Assembly (NCBI GenBank): GCA_963841965.1
Contig: CAWJES010000007.1
Span: 62,001 to 126,000 of the forward strand
DNA: 64,000 nt
Direction of reading: 5' to 3'
Source: Palsa-459 sp963841965
GTDB lineage: Bacteria; Actinomycetota; Acidimicrobiia; Acidimicrobiales; RAAP-2
Shown: piece after piece, positions 16,771-25,373 of the stretch
Layout of the letters: each line of letters opens with the position of its first letter
Position numbering within the stretch: position 1 is the first letter of the stretch
Translations under genes and position numbers: made by a program
The notes under the pieces: generated by a model
Told to the model about the DNA's origin: nothing
Seen by the model: the letters and a program-made list of their open reading frames with translations, nothing else
Database searches by the model: none

Positions 16771-17552
16771 TGACTGACCGGCCCCGCGCGGTCGACCTCT
16801 CCCAGACGATCAGTCGCGAGGAGTCCGAGCGACGCCAGCTCGACGCCCAGCGCCGGCTCCTGCACCTCCGGCTGTTCAACGCGGGGCTGCTCGAGTCCAA
16901 GTCCCTGGGTCCTCCGGTGGCCGTCGTCTTCGAGGGGTGGGACGCGTCGGGCAAGGGCGGCATCATCCGCAGGCTCTCGGCCTCCTTCGACCCGCGCCAC
17001 GTGAGCGTGGTGCCGATCGCGGCGCCCAACGAGCGTGAGCTGCGCCACCACTTCCTCTGGCGGTTCGCGCCGTCGCTGCCCGGGTGGGGAGGGATGACCA
17101 TCTTCGACCGCAGCTGGTACGGAAGGCTGCTCGTCGAGCGCGTGGAGCAGCTGATCTCGCCCGAGGAGGTCGCCCGTTCCGCTCGCCAGATCGTGTCGTT
17201 CGAGAAGGGGCTCGCCGAGGAGGGGATGGTCCTCGTGAAGGTCTGGCTGGAGATCTCGAGCGACGAGCAGCTGCGCCGGTTCCGGGACCGCGAGGAGGAT
17301 CCGCTCAAGCGGTGGAAGCTGACCCCGGACGACTGGCGCAACCGCGAGCGGCGCCCCGACTACGAGGTCGCCGCCGACGAGATGCTCGGCGTCACGAGCA
17401 CCCGCCACGCGAGGTGGGACGTGATCGCGGCCGAGCACAAGCACTTCGCGCGCGCCGCCGCGCTCGAGACGCTGGTGCGGCGGATCGAGGAGGGGATGCG
17501 GCACAACGGCGTCGAGCCGCCCGCGTCGCACGGGTCCGACTACAGCGGCTGA
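16770..17552 (+). CDS. Polyphosphate kinase 2 (PPK2) family protein
   Basis: The 260-residue protein has Walker A 'EGWDASGKGG' (55-64), the 'LRHHFLWRF' lid region and Walker B 'IFDRSWYGR' near residue 111. These are the defining motifs of PPK2, which moves phosphate between polyphosphate and nucleoside mono- or diphosphates. A single domain of this size fits class I or class III; the direction and nucleotide cannot be read. The GTG start overlaps the aquaporin stop by one base. Confidence 0.9.
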   Translation: MTDRPRAVDLSQTISREESERRQLDAQRRLLHLRLFNAGLLESKSLGPPVAVVFEGWDASGKGGIIRRLSASFDPRHVSVVPIAAPNERELRHHFLWRFAPSLPGWGGMTIFDRSWYGRLLVERVEQLISPEEVARSARQIVSFEKGLAEEGMVLVKVWLEISSDEQLRRFRDREEDPLKRWKLTPDDWRNRERRPDYEVAADEMLGVTSTRHARWDVIAAEHKHFARAAALETLVRRIEEGMRHNGVEPPASHGSDYSG

Positions 17553-17589
17553 GGTGGCGCCGCACCGGGTGCGGTGGAACACTTCGGCG

Positions 17590-18549
17590 ATGGCGACTGA
17601 CCGATACGGCATCACGGTCCCCTTCGACGGGATCTCCCTGGCGGACCACCGGGCGTGGTACTCGCGACTGGCCGACCTCGGCTACACGGACGTGTGGTCC
17701 TCCGAGGTGGACGGGACCGACGGGTTCACGCCGCTCACCCTCGCCGCGGCCTGGGAGCCCCGCCTCAACCTGGGTGTCGCCGTCACGCCGGCCTTCACGA
17801 GGGGACCCGCGCTCCTCGCCCAGTCCGTCGCCGCGCTGAGCGAGGTCGCCGGCGGCCGGTTCACGTTCGGGCTCGGCGCCTCGAGCCAGCCGGTTGTCGA
17901 GCGGTGGAACGGCATCGCCTACGAGCGCCCGTTCCACAAGACCCGCGACGTGCTCCGCTTCCTCAAGGCGGCGTTCGCGGGCGAGAAGGTGACCCGCGCC
18001 TACGACACCTTCGAGGTCCAGGGGTTCAAGCTCGCCCGTCCACCCGCGACGCCGCCGCGGATCCTCCTCGGCGCGCTGCGCCCCGGGATGCTGAACCTCG
18101 CCGGCAGCGAGGCGGACGGTGCGATCCTCAACTGGCTGGCGGCGACCGATGTCGCGCAGTGCGTCGCCGAGGTGGGTCCCGGCAAGGAGGTCGCGGCCCG
18201 GATCTTCGTGATCCCGACCGATGACGCCGACCTCGCCCGCGCGGTCGGGCGACGGATGATCGCGGCGTACCTCAACGTCGAGGCGTACGCCGAGTTCCAC
18301 CGCTGGCTCGGGCGCGGCGAGGTGCTCGGTCCGATGTGGAAGGCATGGTCGGACGGCGACCGCAAGGGCGCGCTCGAGGTCATCCCCGACGAGGTCACGG
18401 ACTCGCTCGTGCTGCACGGCTCCCCTGCGTCCTGCCGCGACCAGGTGCTCGCCTACGTCGACGCGGGGGTCACGATCCCCGCGATCGCGGTCGTCCCCTT
18501 CGGGGTCGACCTCACCGAGGCCGTCGAGGGCCTCGCGCCCTTGCAGTGA
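17590..18549 (+). CDS. LLM-class F420-dependent oxidoreductase
   Basis: The 319-residue protein has the luciferase-like monooxygenase pattern of the F420 group: 'GLGYTDVWSSE'-type opening (LADLGYTDVWSSEVDGTDGF), 'LGVAVTPAFTRGPALLAQS' and 'GGRFTFGLGASSQPVVERW'. The C-terminal half has 'PILLGALRPGM'-type and 'PASCRDQVLAYVDAGVT' segments. Members move hydride from reduced F420 to substrates such as ketones or sugar phosphates. The host can make F420 because cofD and cofE are at 48-50 kb. The ATG at 17590 is preferred; a GTG at 17554 lies 36 bases upstream in frame. Confidence 0.85.
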   Translation: MATDRYGITVPFDGISLADHRAWYSRLADLGYTDVWSSEVDGTDGFTPLTLAAAWEPRLNLGVAVTPAFTRGPALLAQSVAALSEVAGGRFTFGLGASSQPVVERWNGIAYERPFHKTRDVLRFLKAAFAGEKVTRAYDTFEVQGFKLARPPATPPRILLGALRPGMLNLAGSEADGAILNWLAATDVAQCVAEVGPGKEVAARIFVIPTDDADLARAVGRRMIAAYLNVEAYAEFHRWLGRGEVLGPMWKAWSDGDRKGALEVIPDEVTDSLVLHGSPASCRDQVLAYVDAGVTIPAIAVVPFGVDLTEAVEGLAPLQ

Positions 18550-18578
18550 CCGACGCGTGCCGCTGGTAGACATCGGGC

Positions 18579-19982
18579 GTGGACCTCTCGTCGCTCACCG
18601 TCCAGCAGATCGCGACAGGGGTGCGCGGGGGCACCTGGACCGCCACCGAGGTGACGGCCGCGGCCCTCGCCGCCATCGACGCGCGCAATGGCTCCATCAA
18701 CGCGTTCGTGGCGGTCGACCCCGACGTCTCGATGGAGCAGGCGGCGGCCGTCGACGCGATGCTCGTAACCGGGGGCGATCCCGGCCCGCTCGCCGGTGTC
18801 CCGGTTGGCGTGAAGGACCTGGAGGACGCCGCGGGCTTCCGCACGACGCACGGCTCGGTCCTCGAGGCCGACGCCCCCAAGGCCACCCGCGACAGCCACC
18901 TCGTGGCCCGGCTGCGTCGCGCCGGGTGCGTGGTCGTGGGCAAGACCAACACGCCCGAGTACGGCTGGACGGCGTGCACCGACAACGCCCTGTTCGGCTT
19001 CACGCGCAACCCGTGGGACCTCGGGTGCTCCGCAGGCGGGTCCTCGGGCGGATCGGCCGCCGCCGTCGCGTCGGGGATGGTGCCGCTCGCGACGGGGTCG
19101 GACGGGGGCGGCTCGATCCGGATCCCCTCGGCGCTCTGCGGCCTGTCGGGGTTCAAGCCGTCGCTCGGCCGGGTCCCCGCCGGAGGCCCGAAGCCGCCGG
19201 GCTGGCTCACGTTCTCGTCCAAGGGCACGATGGCGCGGACGATCTCGGAGATCGCGTTCTCGCTCGACGCGGTGGTCGGCCCTGAGCAGGACGACCTCAA
19301 CTCGCTCCCGCGCCCCGAGGCCTCGTGGGTCGAGGCGGTGGCGACGCCGGGCCTGCCGAACCGGATCGGGTGGTCGCCGACGCTCGGATACGCCGAGGTC
19401 GACGCCGAGGTGCTCGCCGCCTGCGAGCGGGCGCTCGCGGTCCTCGAGGGCCTGGGCGTCGAGATCGTTCAGGTGCCGACCGTGTTCGAGGAGGACCCTG
19501 TCGGGCCCTGGCTCGAGGTCGTCGCCGCGTGCTTCACGAGGGACCTCGCGACGTCGCGGGACGATCCCCGGTACGAGGAGCTGCACCCGCAGCTGCGCGC
19601 GCTCGTGGACCACGGCGAGGGGGTCACGGGCGAGCAGATCGTCCGGGCCTACGACTCGTTCCACCACATGAACCTGCGGCTCGTCGAGCTCTTCCACGAC
19701 GTGCGGCTCCTCGTGACCCCGACCGTCGCGGCCGCCGCCCCCCGCGAGGACGAGGGCGTCGATGGCACCGTGAACGGCGTCTCGACGCCGGCATGGGTGC
19801 GCTACACGTACCCGTTCAACATGACGAGGAACCCCGCGGCGACGGTGTGCGCGGGGCTCACCGACGCGGGCCTCCCCGTCGGGCTGCAGCTCGTCGGACC
19901 CCAGCACGCCGACCTCGCGGTCCTGCGCGCCGCGTCCACGATCGAGGTCGCGCTCGGCTTCGACCTGCTGCCCCCGGCCTAG
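18579..19982 (+). CDS. Amidase (amidase signature family)
   Basis: The 467-residue protein has the full Ser-cisSer-Lys triad of the amidase signature family: Lys79 in 'VPVGVKDLEDAAGF', cis-Ser in 'GGSSGGSAAAVASG' (155/156) and the nucleophile Ser179 in 'GSDGGGSIRIPS'. The remaining region is typical. It hydrolyses amide bonds of an unknown substrate; indole, nicotinamide and aryl amidases share this core. The GTG at 18579 lies six bases after TAGACA, resembling a leaderless start, but I could not see a ribosome site. Confidence 0.88.
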   Translation: MDLSSLTVQQIATGVRGGTWTATEVTAAALAAIDARNGSINAFVAVDPDVSMEQAAAVDAMLVTGGDPGPLAGVPVGVKDLEDAAGFRTTHGSVLEADAPKATRDSHLVARLRRAGCVVVGKTNTPEYGWTACTDNALFGFTRNPWDLGCSAGGSSGGSAAAVASGMVPLATGSDGGGSIRIPSALCGLSGFKPSLGRVPAGGPKPPGWLTFSSKGTMARTISEIAFSLDAVVGPEQDDLNSLPRPEASWVEAVATPGLPNRIGWSPTLGYAEVDAEVLAACERALAVLEGLGVEIVQVPTVFEEDPVGPWLEVVAACFTRDLATSRDDPRYEELHPQLRALVDHGEGVTGEQIVRAYDSFHHMNLRLVELFHDVRLLVTPTVAAAAPREDEGVDGTVNGVSTPAWVRYTYPFNMTRNPAATVCAGLTDAGLPVGLQLVGPQHADLAVLRAASTIEVALGFDLLPPA

Positions 19983-20006
19983 GCCGGTCACGTGGCGCGG
20001 ACTGGG

Positions 20007-20012
20007 TACGAT
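20007..20012 (+). promoter_or_regulatory. Possible -10 box upstream of riboflavin synthase
   Basis: TACGAT lies 42 bases before the GTG at 20054, in the short gap after the amidase gene. A matching -35 is not clear. The gene also has a usable ribosome site (CTGGAGGCG), so a short-leader transcript is likely. Confidence 0.35.
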
Positions 20013-20053
20013 CCCCTGGGACCGCCGGCATCGCGGCGCAGGCTGGAGGCGAC

Positions 20054-20524
20054 GTGAAGAGGATCGGCGTGGTGGACACCATGTTCGCTCGCTACGACAT
20101 GGGCGGGGCGGCTCGCAGCGAGCTCGCCGCCTGCCCCGGCCACGGCTCGCAGTTCGAAGTGCTCTCGCGGACCGTCCCTGGATTCAAGGACCTCGCCGTC
20201 GCGGCCAAGGTCCTGATCGAGCGGGACGGCTGCGACATCGTCGTGGTGCTCGGGATGCCCGGGAGCGCGCCGATCGACAAACAGTGCGCCCACGAGGCGA
20301 GCCAGGGCATCATGCTCGCCCAGCTGCTCACCAGCACACCGATCCTGGAGGTCTTCGTCCACGAGGACGAGGCCGACGACCCCGACGTGCTGGCGGCCGT
20401 CTTCGACGACCGGTCGCGCAAGCACGCACGCAACGCCTACTGGATGGTGTTCGAGCCCGAGCAGCTCACCCGGCGCGCAGGGCAGGGCGTGCGCCAGGGA
20501 TTCGGCGACGCGGGACCGCTCTAG
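20054..20524 (+). CDS. ribC: Archaeal-type riboflavin synthase (lumazine-synthase-fold)
   Basis: The 156-residue protein begins 'VKRIGVVDTMFARYDMGG' and contains 'RTVPGFKDLAVAAKVLIE', 'DIVVVLGMPGSAPIDKQCAHE', 'ASQGIMLAQLLT', 'ILEVFVHEDEADD' and 'RRAGQGVRQGFGDAGP'. These follow the archaeal riboflavin synthase family (Methanocaldococcus MJ1184 type) from end to end, with the same length. That enzyme makes riboflavin from two lumazine molecules and is a pentamer related to lumazine synthase, not to bacterial RibE. CTGGAGGCG precedes the GTG. It stands alone between amidase and acyl-CoA dehydrogenase, with no other rib gene in view. The call is from memory of the family, not from a search. Confidence 0.85.
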   Translation: MKRIGVVDTMFARYDMGGAARSELAACPGHGSQFEVLSRTVPGFKDLAVAAKVLIERDGCDIVVVLGMPGSAPIDKQCAHEASQGIMLAQLLTSTPILEVFVHEDEADDPDVLAAVFDDRSRKHARNAYWMVFEPEQLTRRAGQGVRQGFGDAGPL

Positions 20525-21663
20525 CGCGAGGCGGCCGGCTCGCGGGGCAGGCCCAGCACCCGCTCGGAGATGATGTTCCGCTGGACGACGGCGGTCCCTC
20601 CCCCGATCGTCAGGGCCTGGGCGAAGAGGAACCCCTTCGACCACACCAGCCCGTCGACGCCGCCGGTCCCGAACGGGCCGGTGTCCGCCACGAGGCCCGA
20701 CGTGCCGGCGAGCCGCTTCGCGAGGCCCATCACGCGCTGACCATGGTCGTCCGCCAGCGCCTTGCGCACCGAGGCCTCGGGCCCCGGCTGGCGACCCTCG
20801 AGCGCCGCGGCCACGAGCCGGCCCCGAAGCAGCGACAGGATCCTCCCCTCGGACCAGACGCGCACGAGCTCGTCGCGCTCGGTGGCGGACAGCGCGTGGT
20901 CGCGCGCCGCGGCGACGAGTCCGTCCGCCGTCGGGCCCATGCCCCACAGCGCGCCCTCGCCCGAGAGCGAGACCCGCTCGTTGCCGAGCGTGACCTTGGC
21001 GAGGCGCCAGCCGCCGTTCACAGCGCCGATGAGGTGATCCACGGGGATCCTGACCTCGTCGAAGAAGACCTCGTTGAACGTGTGGTCCCCGGTCATGTCG
21101 ACGAGCGGCCGCACCGTGATCCCGGGCGCGTCCATCGGGCACACGAAGTAGGAGATCCCCTGGTGCGGCTCGGCTTCGGGGTCGGTGCGGGCGAGCAGGA
21201 TGCCGAAGGCGGCGAGGTGGGCGTAGCTCGTCCAGATCTTCTGGCCCGTGACGACCCACTCGTCGCCGTCGAGGAGCGCCCTCGTGCGCAGCGACGCGAG
21301 GTCGCTGCCGGCATCGGGCTCGCTGAACAACTGGCACCAGAAGTCCTGGCCCGAGAGCAATCTCGGGAGCCACCGGCGCTGCTGGGCCTCGGTGCCGCCC
21401 TCGAGGATCGTGGGGCCCGCCCAGCCGACGCCGATGGGATTCGACGGCCGGGTGACGCCCGCGGCAGCCAGCAGCTCGTCGATCGCGAGCTGCGTCGCGG
21501 CGTCGGCTCCCAGCCCCCACGGCTCGGGCCAGTGCGGCGCCACGAGCCCCCGTTCGGCCAACGCCGACGCCGTTGGCCGCGGATTCGCCTCGAGCCACGC
21601 GCGCACGTCGTCGAGCACGTGCGCCGTCCGGTCGGTCAATTGATCCCTGGCGCGGACTGACAC
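20521..21663 (-). CDS. Acyl-CoA dehydrogenase
   Basis: The protein of about 380 residues has the FAD-contacting motifs 'CQLFSEPDAGSDLAS' and 'EWVVTGQKIWTSYA', the beta-domain 'GITVRPLVDMTGDHTFNEVFF', and the C-terminal helices ending 'IGGGTAVVQRNIISERVLGLP', as in FadE-like dehydrogenases. It oxidises acyl-CoA to 2-enoyl-CoA with FAD and an electron-transfer flavoprotein. The start is unclear: GTG at 21663, GTG at 21678 and a TTG at 21639 that overlaps the stop of the upstream gene are all in frame. The N-terminal region 'LTDRTAHVLDDVRAWLEANP' fits the family's first helix. It is convergent with ribC, with stops overlapping by four bases. Confidence 0.85.
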   Translation of the reverse strand: MSVRARDQLTDRTAHVLDDVRAWLEANPRPTASALAERGLVAPHWPEPWGLGADAATQLAIDELLAAAGVTRPSNPIGVGWAGPTILEGGTEAQQRRWLPRLLSGQDFWCQLFSEPDAGSDLASLRTRALLDGDEWVVTGQKIWTSYAHLAAFGILLARTDPEAEPHQGISYFVCPMDAPGITVRPLVDMTGDHTFNEVFFDEVRIPVDHLIGAVNGGWRLAKVTLGNERVSLSGEGALWGMGPTADGLVAAARDHALSATERDELVRVWSEGRILSLLRGRLVAAALEGRQPGPEASVRKALADDHGQRVMGLAKRLAGTSGLVADTGPFGTGGVDGLVWSKGFLFAQALTIGGGTAVVQRNIISERVLGLPREPAASR

Positions 21664-23627
21664 GCGGCGGAGCCGCACACGTCGGGCACGATCCCGGTGC
21701 GCAGGAACGCGTTGATCTGGCCGTCGAGGAGCGGGAGCGCGCGACCGAAGTCGTGCGGGTCGTCCCCGTAGGCGCTGGTCGAGGGCGCGAGGTTGTCAGC
21801 CGGCGGCGTCGGGGTCCCGTAGTCCCAGAGCTCGAGCGCCGCCTTCTGCGGCTTCGACTGGTCGAGGGCCGGGAGACCGAAGGCGGTCGAGTACGACAGG
21901 CCCGGCCGCGAGAGGGCCGGGGCGTACTCGGCGGCCCCGATCGTCCGTCCCAGCATCTCGGCGGCGAGGTTGGTCACCTGGTGGTCGCCGTAGTTCTCGA
22001 TGATGAGGACCTGCTTCGCCTTCGTCCCCGGGTACGGGTGGCTCGTCAGGTGCTGCGCGTACCCGTCGTTCTCGCCGCGGTCCCACAGCAGCTGGGCGAG
22101 CTGCAGGCCGATCTGCTGGTCGTCGACGTTCGGGTAGGCCTTGCCGTAGACGGCCTCGAACTCGCTCCAGTCGACCGACCGGTCGAGCAGCAGCCCGCCG
22201 TAGTCCATGCCGGGCTGCCCGAGCACCACGCGCGACCACTCGTTGGAGAGCGCCGACACCGCCCCGCCGTTGATCCCGCCCTGGCTGTAGCCGAGGTACG
22301 CGGTCTTGCCGACGGCGAAGAGCGGTGTGCCCGACGCGTCGCGGAACGCCGTTGACGTGACGAACCCGTGGGGGCTGTTGAGCAGGCGCCCGAGGTACAG
22401 GGTGTTGATGATCCCCTGCAGCGTGTGGTCCGCCAGCGTGTGGAAGTAGCTCATGTCGCCGAGCGCCCTCGCCACGTTCAGCAGGTCGTTCTGCGACATG
22501 CCGACGTAGTCCGTGCCGCAGCCCATGATGTCGAAGTTCAGCTTGTCGGAGAAGTTGCCGCCCTCGACCTCCGAGGCGTCGCCCAGCAGCCCGTGGCCGT
22601 AGACGACCGGGAGGGCGGGTCCGCCGCTCTGGACCGTCGGGCGCATCACGCAGTCGAAGTTCGCCGTCCAGGTCTTCTTGCCGTTGATCTTCGGCAGCCC
22701 GTTCTTCCCCACGTCCATCTGCGACGTCGGCGTTGCTGCCGTGAGGAAGAGGGGGACCTGGAACGTCCCCGAGACCGTCCGCGTGTTGCCGAGGGTGGTG
22801 TCCGAGGTGACCGTGAAGGGCGGGGCGCCCGACGTGCCGAGCTTGGCGAACGCCTGGTCGCGCATCGCGAGGGCCGGGCCGGCGATCGACATCTCGCTCG
22901 CGACCGTGAAGTCCCACGCCATGTAGGGGACGGTGCCACCGAGCACGCCGTGGAGCTCGTTGTCGATCAGGTTCTTGAGGTACGCGCCGCGCGAGGCGGG
23001 CACGAGCGTCCCGGCGAGCGCTGCGAGCGTCGAGGGCGCCGGGGGGATCGCAGCGCCCGACGTGTCCACGAGGTTCCGCAGCACGACGGCGTAGCGGTCA
23101 CCCTCGGTCAGCGCGACCGCGGGGTGGACGAGGAGCAGCTGGGTCGCCGGGTCGGGGTTCTGCGCGTCGAGCTCCGCAAAGTACGGGACCCTTGTCCCGG
23201 TGCGCATGTCGACGAGGACGATCGGCGCGTCGGGCGCGAGCGAGGCGGCGATGTCGGTGGACCCGGCGATCCCCGAGTTCGCGATGCTGAGGTCGGGGAC
23301 GTCGGTGATGATCTCGGAGCCCGGGCTGAACCCGTCGCCCTGGTCCTGGTACACGGGGTCGATGTGGACGCCGGAGGTGTTCGCCGGCGTCTCGGCGGAC
23401 GTGAGGTCGAGCCGCAGACCGGTGGCCGTCTTTGCGGCGACCGTGTACGCGTCGTTGGGCCACGGCAGGAGGCAGTCATGCCCGACCGGCGCGGTCACCA
23501 GGACGTCGCAGCCGCTCACCGACGGCGAGAGCGTCGCGGCCGACGAGGTCGTCGCGGCGACGCCGATCATGGTCGTCGCGGCGACGAGCGCGGCCGCGAC
23601 AACTCCTCGAATCCGATTCCCGCGCAT
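21636..23627 (-). CDS. Secreted alpha/beta hydrolase-like protein
   Basis: The 663-residue protein has a signal peptide ('GVVAAALVAATTMIGVAATT', then 'SSAATLS'). The N-terminal third is beta-rich, with 'LLPWPNDAYTV' and 'RYAVVLRNLVD'. The C-terminal half contains 'VYGHGLLGD' as an oxyanion segment and 'AYLGYSQGGINGGA' as a nucleophile elbow with Ser, plus 'LIIENYGDHQVTNLAAEML', where the Asp and His may complete a triad. It is therefore a likely extracellular esterase or lipase-like enzyme; the substrate is unknown. The start ATG follows GGGGGAG. Its stop overlaps the likely start of the acyl-CoA dehydrogenase, which suggests joint expression for uptake and oxidation of lipids or esters. Confidence 0.75.
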   Translation of the reverse strand: MRGNRIRGVVAAALVAATTMIGVAATTSSAATLSPSVSGCDVLVTAPVGHDCLLPWPNDAYTVAAKTATGLRLDLTSAETPANTSGVHIDPVYQDQGDGFSPGSEIITDVPDLSIANSGIAGSTDIAASLAPDAPIVLVDMRTGTRVPYFAELDAQNPDPATQLLLVHPAVALTEGDRYAVVLRNLVDTSGAAIPPAPSTLAALAGTLVPASRGAYLKNLIDNELHGVLGGTVPYMAWDFTVASEMSIAGPALAMRDQAFAKLGTSGAPPFTVTSDTTLGNTRTVSGTFQVPLFLTAATPTSQMDVGKNGLPKINGKKTWTANFDCVMRPTVQSGGPALPVVYGHGLLGDASEVEGGNFSDKLNFDIMGCGTDYVGMSQNDLLNVARALGDMSYFHTLADHTLQGIINTLYLGRLLNSPHGFVTSTAFRDASGTPLFAVGKTAYLGYSQGGINGGAVSALSNEWSRVVLGQPGMDYGGLLLDRSVDWSEFEAVYGKAYPNVDDQQIGLQLAQLLWDRGENDGYAQHLTSHPYPGTKAKQVLIIENYGDHQVTNLAAEMLGRTIGAAEYAPALSRPGLSYSTAFGLPALDQSKPQKAALELWDYGTPTPPADNLAPSTSAYGDDPHDFGRALPLLDGQINAFLRTGIVPDVCGSAACQSAPGIN

Positions 23628-23787
23628 CTGCTCCCCCTTCTGGCACCGCTAGCGCTCCGGATCATACCGACGGCCTCGTGAGCCGACGGTGCAGGCAGGT
23701 CCCGATCCGCGCCTGCTCGATCGGCACCGCGCGACGGCCGCGAGACATCCCTCGAGGGCGTCGTCGGCGCCGACCCGGCGGCACGTC

Positions 23788-23803
23788 GAGGGATTCGTCC
23801 CTC
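23788..23803 (+). other. UUCG-loop hairpin upstream of thiolase
   Basis: GAGGGA (23788-23793), TTCG, TCCCTC (23798-23803) make a 6-bp stem with the stable UUCG tetraloop, 65 bases before the thiolase start. A TATGCT hexamer at about 23825-23830 downstream could be a -10 box. The hairpin has no T-run and its role is unknown. Confidence 0.4.
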
Positions 23804-23868
23804 ATGGACCGACGCGCGGTGTCGCTATGCTCGCGCGGTCGCCGCACCGCGGCTCCAAGGAGGCCCAG

Positions 23869-25074
23869 ATGCCCGAAGCAGTGATCGTCGCGACCGGCCG
23901 CACGCCGATCGGGAGGGCCTTCAAGGGCTCGCTCGTCGAGTGCAGGCCCGACGACCTCGCCGCGCACGCCGTGAAGGAGGTCCTCGCGAGGATCCCCCAG
24001 CTCGACCCCACCGAGGTGGAGGACCTGATCCTCGGGTGCGGGCAGCCGGGCGGCGAGTCCGGCTACAACATCGCGCGCGTCGCGGCCGTCCTCGCAGGCC
24101 TGGAGAACGTGCCCGGTGTGACCGTCAACCGGTACTGCTCGAGCTCACTGCAGACGATCCGCATGGCTGCGCACGCGATCAAGGCGGGCGAGGGCGACGT
24201 CTTCGTGGCGGCCGGCGTCGAGACCGTCTCGCGCTACCAGCACGGCGCATCGGACACCGGACCCCACAACCCGGCGTTCGCCGCGGCAGAGGCCCGCACC
24301 ACCGAGCGATCGGTCGCGGCGGGCGAGCCGTGGTCCCCCATCGCCGGACTCCCAGACATCTACATCGCGATGGGTCAGACCGCGGAGAACGTCGCGGAGT
24401 ACGAGCAGGTGTCGCGCGAGGAGATGGACGAGTTCGCGGTGCGCTCCCAGGCGCTGGCCGTCGAGAGCCAGTCGAACGGCTTCTTCGAGCGCGAGATCAT
24501 CCCCGTCACGCTTCCCGACGGCACCGTCGTCACGAAGGATGACGGCCCGAGGGCCGGCACGACGCTCGAGGGTCTGGCCGGGCTCAAGCCGGTCTTCCGG
24601 GAGGGCGGCCGCGTCACCGCCGGCAACGCCTGCCCGCTGAACGACGGCGCCGCAGCGGTGGTCGTCATGAGCGAGGAGCGCGCCCGGGACCTGGGCATCG
24701 CACCGCTGGCCCGGATCATCGCGTCGGGCGTGTCCGGCCTCGACCCCGAGATCATGGGGCTCGGTCCCGTCGAGGCGTGCCGCCAGGCGCTGCGCCGCGC
24801 GGGAATGACGATCGACGACATCGACCTCGTGGAGATCAACGAGGCCTTCGCCGCCCAGGTGATCCCCTCGGCTCGCCACCTCGGCATCGAGTGGGACAAG
24901 CTGAACGTGCGGGGCGGTGCCATCGCCCTCGGCCACCCGTTCGGGCAGACCGGTGCGCGCATCATGACGACGCTGCTCAACGCACTTGAGGACACCGGCA
25001 AGACGATCGGCATGGAGACCATGTGCGTCGGCGGCGGCCAGGGCATGGCGATGATCGTGGAGCGCCTGAGCTAG
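23869..25074 (+). CDS. Thiolase (acetyl-CoA acyltransferase)
   Basis: The 401-residue protein has the nucleophile Cys90 in 'VNRYCSSSLQTI', the 'NEAFAAQ' block, 'GGAIALGHPFGQTGAR' with the catalytic His, and the second Cys in 'CVGGGQGMA'. It is a full-length thiolase of the FadA type that cleaves 3-ketoacyl-CoA or condenses acetyl-CoA. The start is secure, with AAGGAGG six bases upstream. A role in beta-oxidation with the nearby acyl-CoA dehydrogenase and crotonases is reasonable, but the genes are not in one operon. Confidence 0.92.
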   Translation: MPEAVIVATGRTPIGRAFKGSLVECRPDDLAAHAVKEVLARIPQLDPTEVEDLILGCGQPGGESGYNIARVAAVLAGLENVPGVTVNRYCSSSLQTIRMAAHAIKAGEGDVFVAAGVETVSRYQHGASDTGPHNPAFAAAEARTTERSVAAGEPWSPIAGLPDIYIAMGQTAENVAEYEQVSREEMDEFAVRSQALAVESQSNGFFEREIIPVTLPDGTVVTKDDGPRAGTTLEGLAGLKPVFREGGRVTAGNACPLNDGAAAVVVMSEERARDLGIAPLARIIASGVSGLDPEIMGLGPVEACRQALRRAGMTIDDIDLVEINEAFAAQVIPSARHLGIEWDKLNVRGGAIALGHPFGQTGARIMTTLLNALEDTGKTIGMETMCVGGGQGMAMIVERLS

Positions 25075-25128
25075 CAACCCGCGGGCGCCGGCCCAGCCAG
25101 ATCAGCCGGCCGGATCCGCTGGTCCGCG

Positions 25129-25371
25129 TCAGCCAGCCTGCTGCGGGGTTCCCGTCGTGATGGCGCCGGATGCCGCCGCCATGAGCGACGCGTGCTCGGC
25201 ATCGTCGACCGGTCGCGCCTCGTCGGGCAGCATGACCGGGATCGAGCCGATGATCGCGTAGGCCACGTGTCGGCGCGGGTTGTAGAGCAGGTCCCGGTCC
25301 TCGAAGTAGAGCAGCGGCTCCTTGTCGACAGGGTCGGCGAGGACCTCGATGAGGAGGGATTCGAGCGGCAT
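25129..25371 (-). CDS. Trm112/UPF0434-like protein lacking zinc cysteines
   Basis: The 80-residue protein follows the Trm112-like (UPF0434) layout, with 'LLIEVLADPVDKEPL' where zinc-binding members have 'LLxxLACPxCKxPL', and 'VAYAIIGSIPVMLPDEARP' where they have 'AYPIxxGIPVML'. All four cysteines that bind zinc in typical members are replaced. The function in bacteria is unclear; in eukaryotes Trm112 activates methyltransferases. The ATG at 25371 has GGGAGCT upstream and follows the phosphohexomutase stop by two bases, so it is coupled to that gene. This pairing resembles the mycobacterial manB neighbourhood. Confidence 0.75.
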   Translation of the reverse strand: MPLESLLIEVLADPVDKEPLLYFEDRDLLYNPRRHVAYAIIGSIPVMLPDEARPVDDAEHASLMAAASGAITTGTPQQAG

Positions 25372-25373
25372 GG

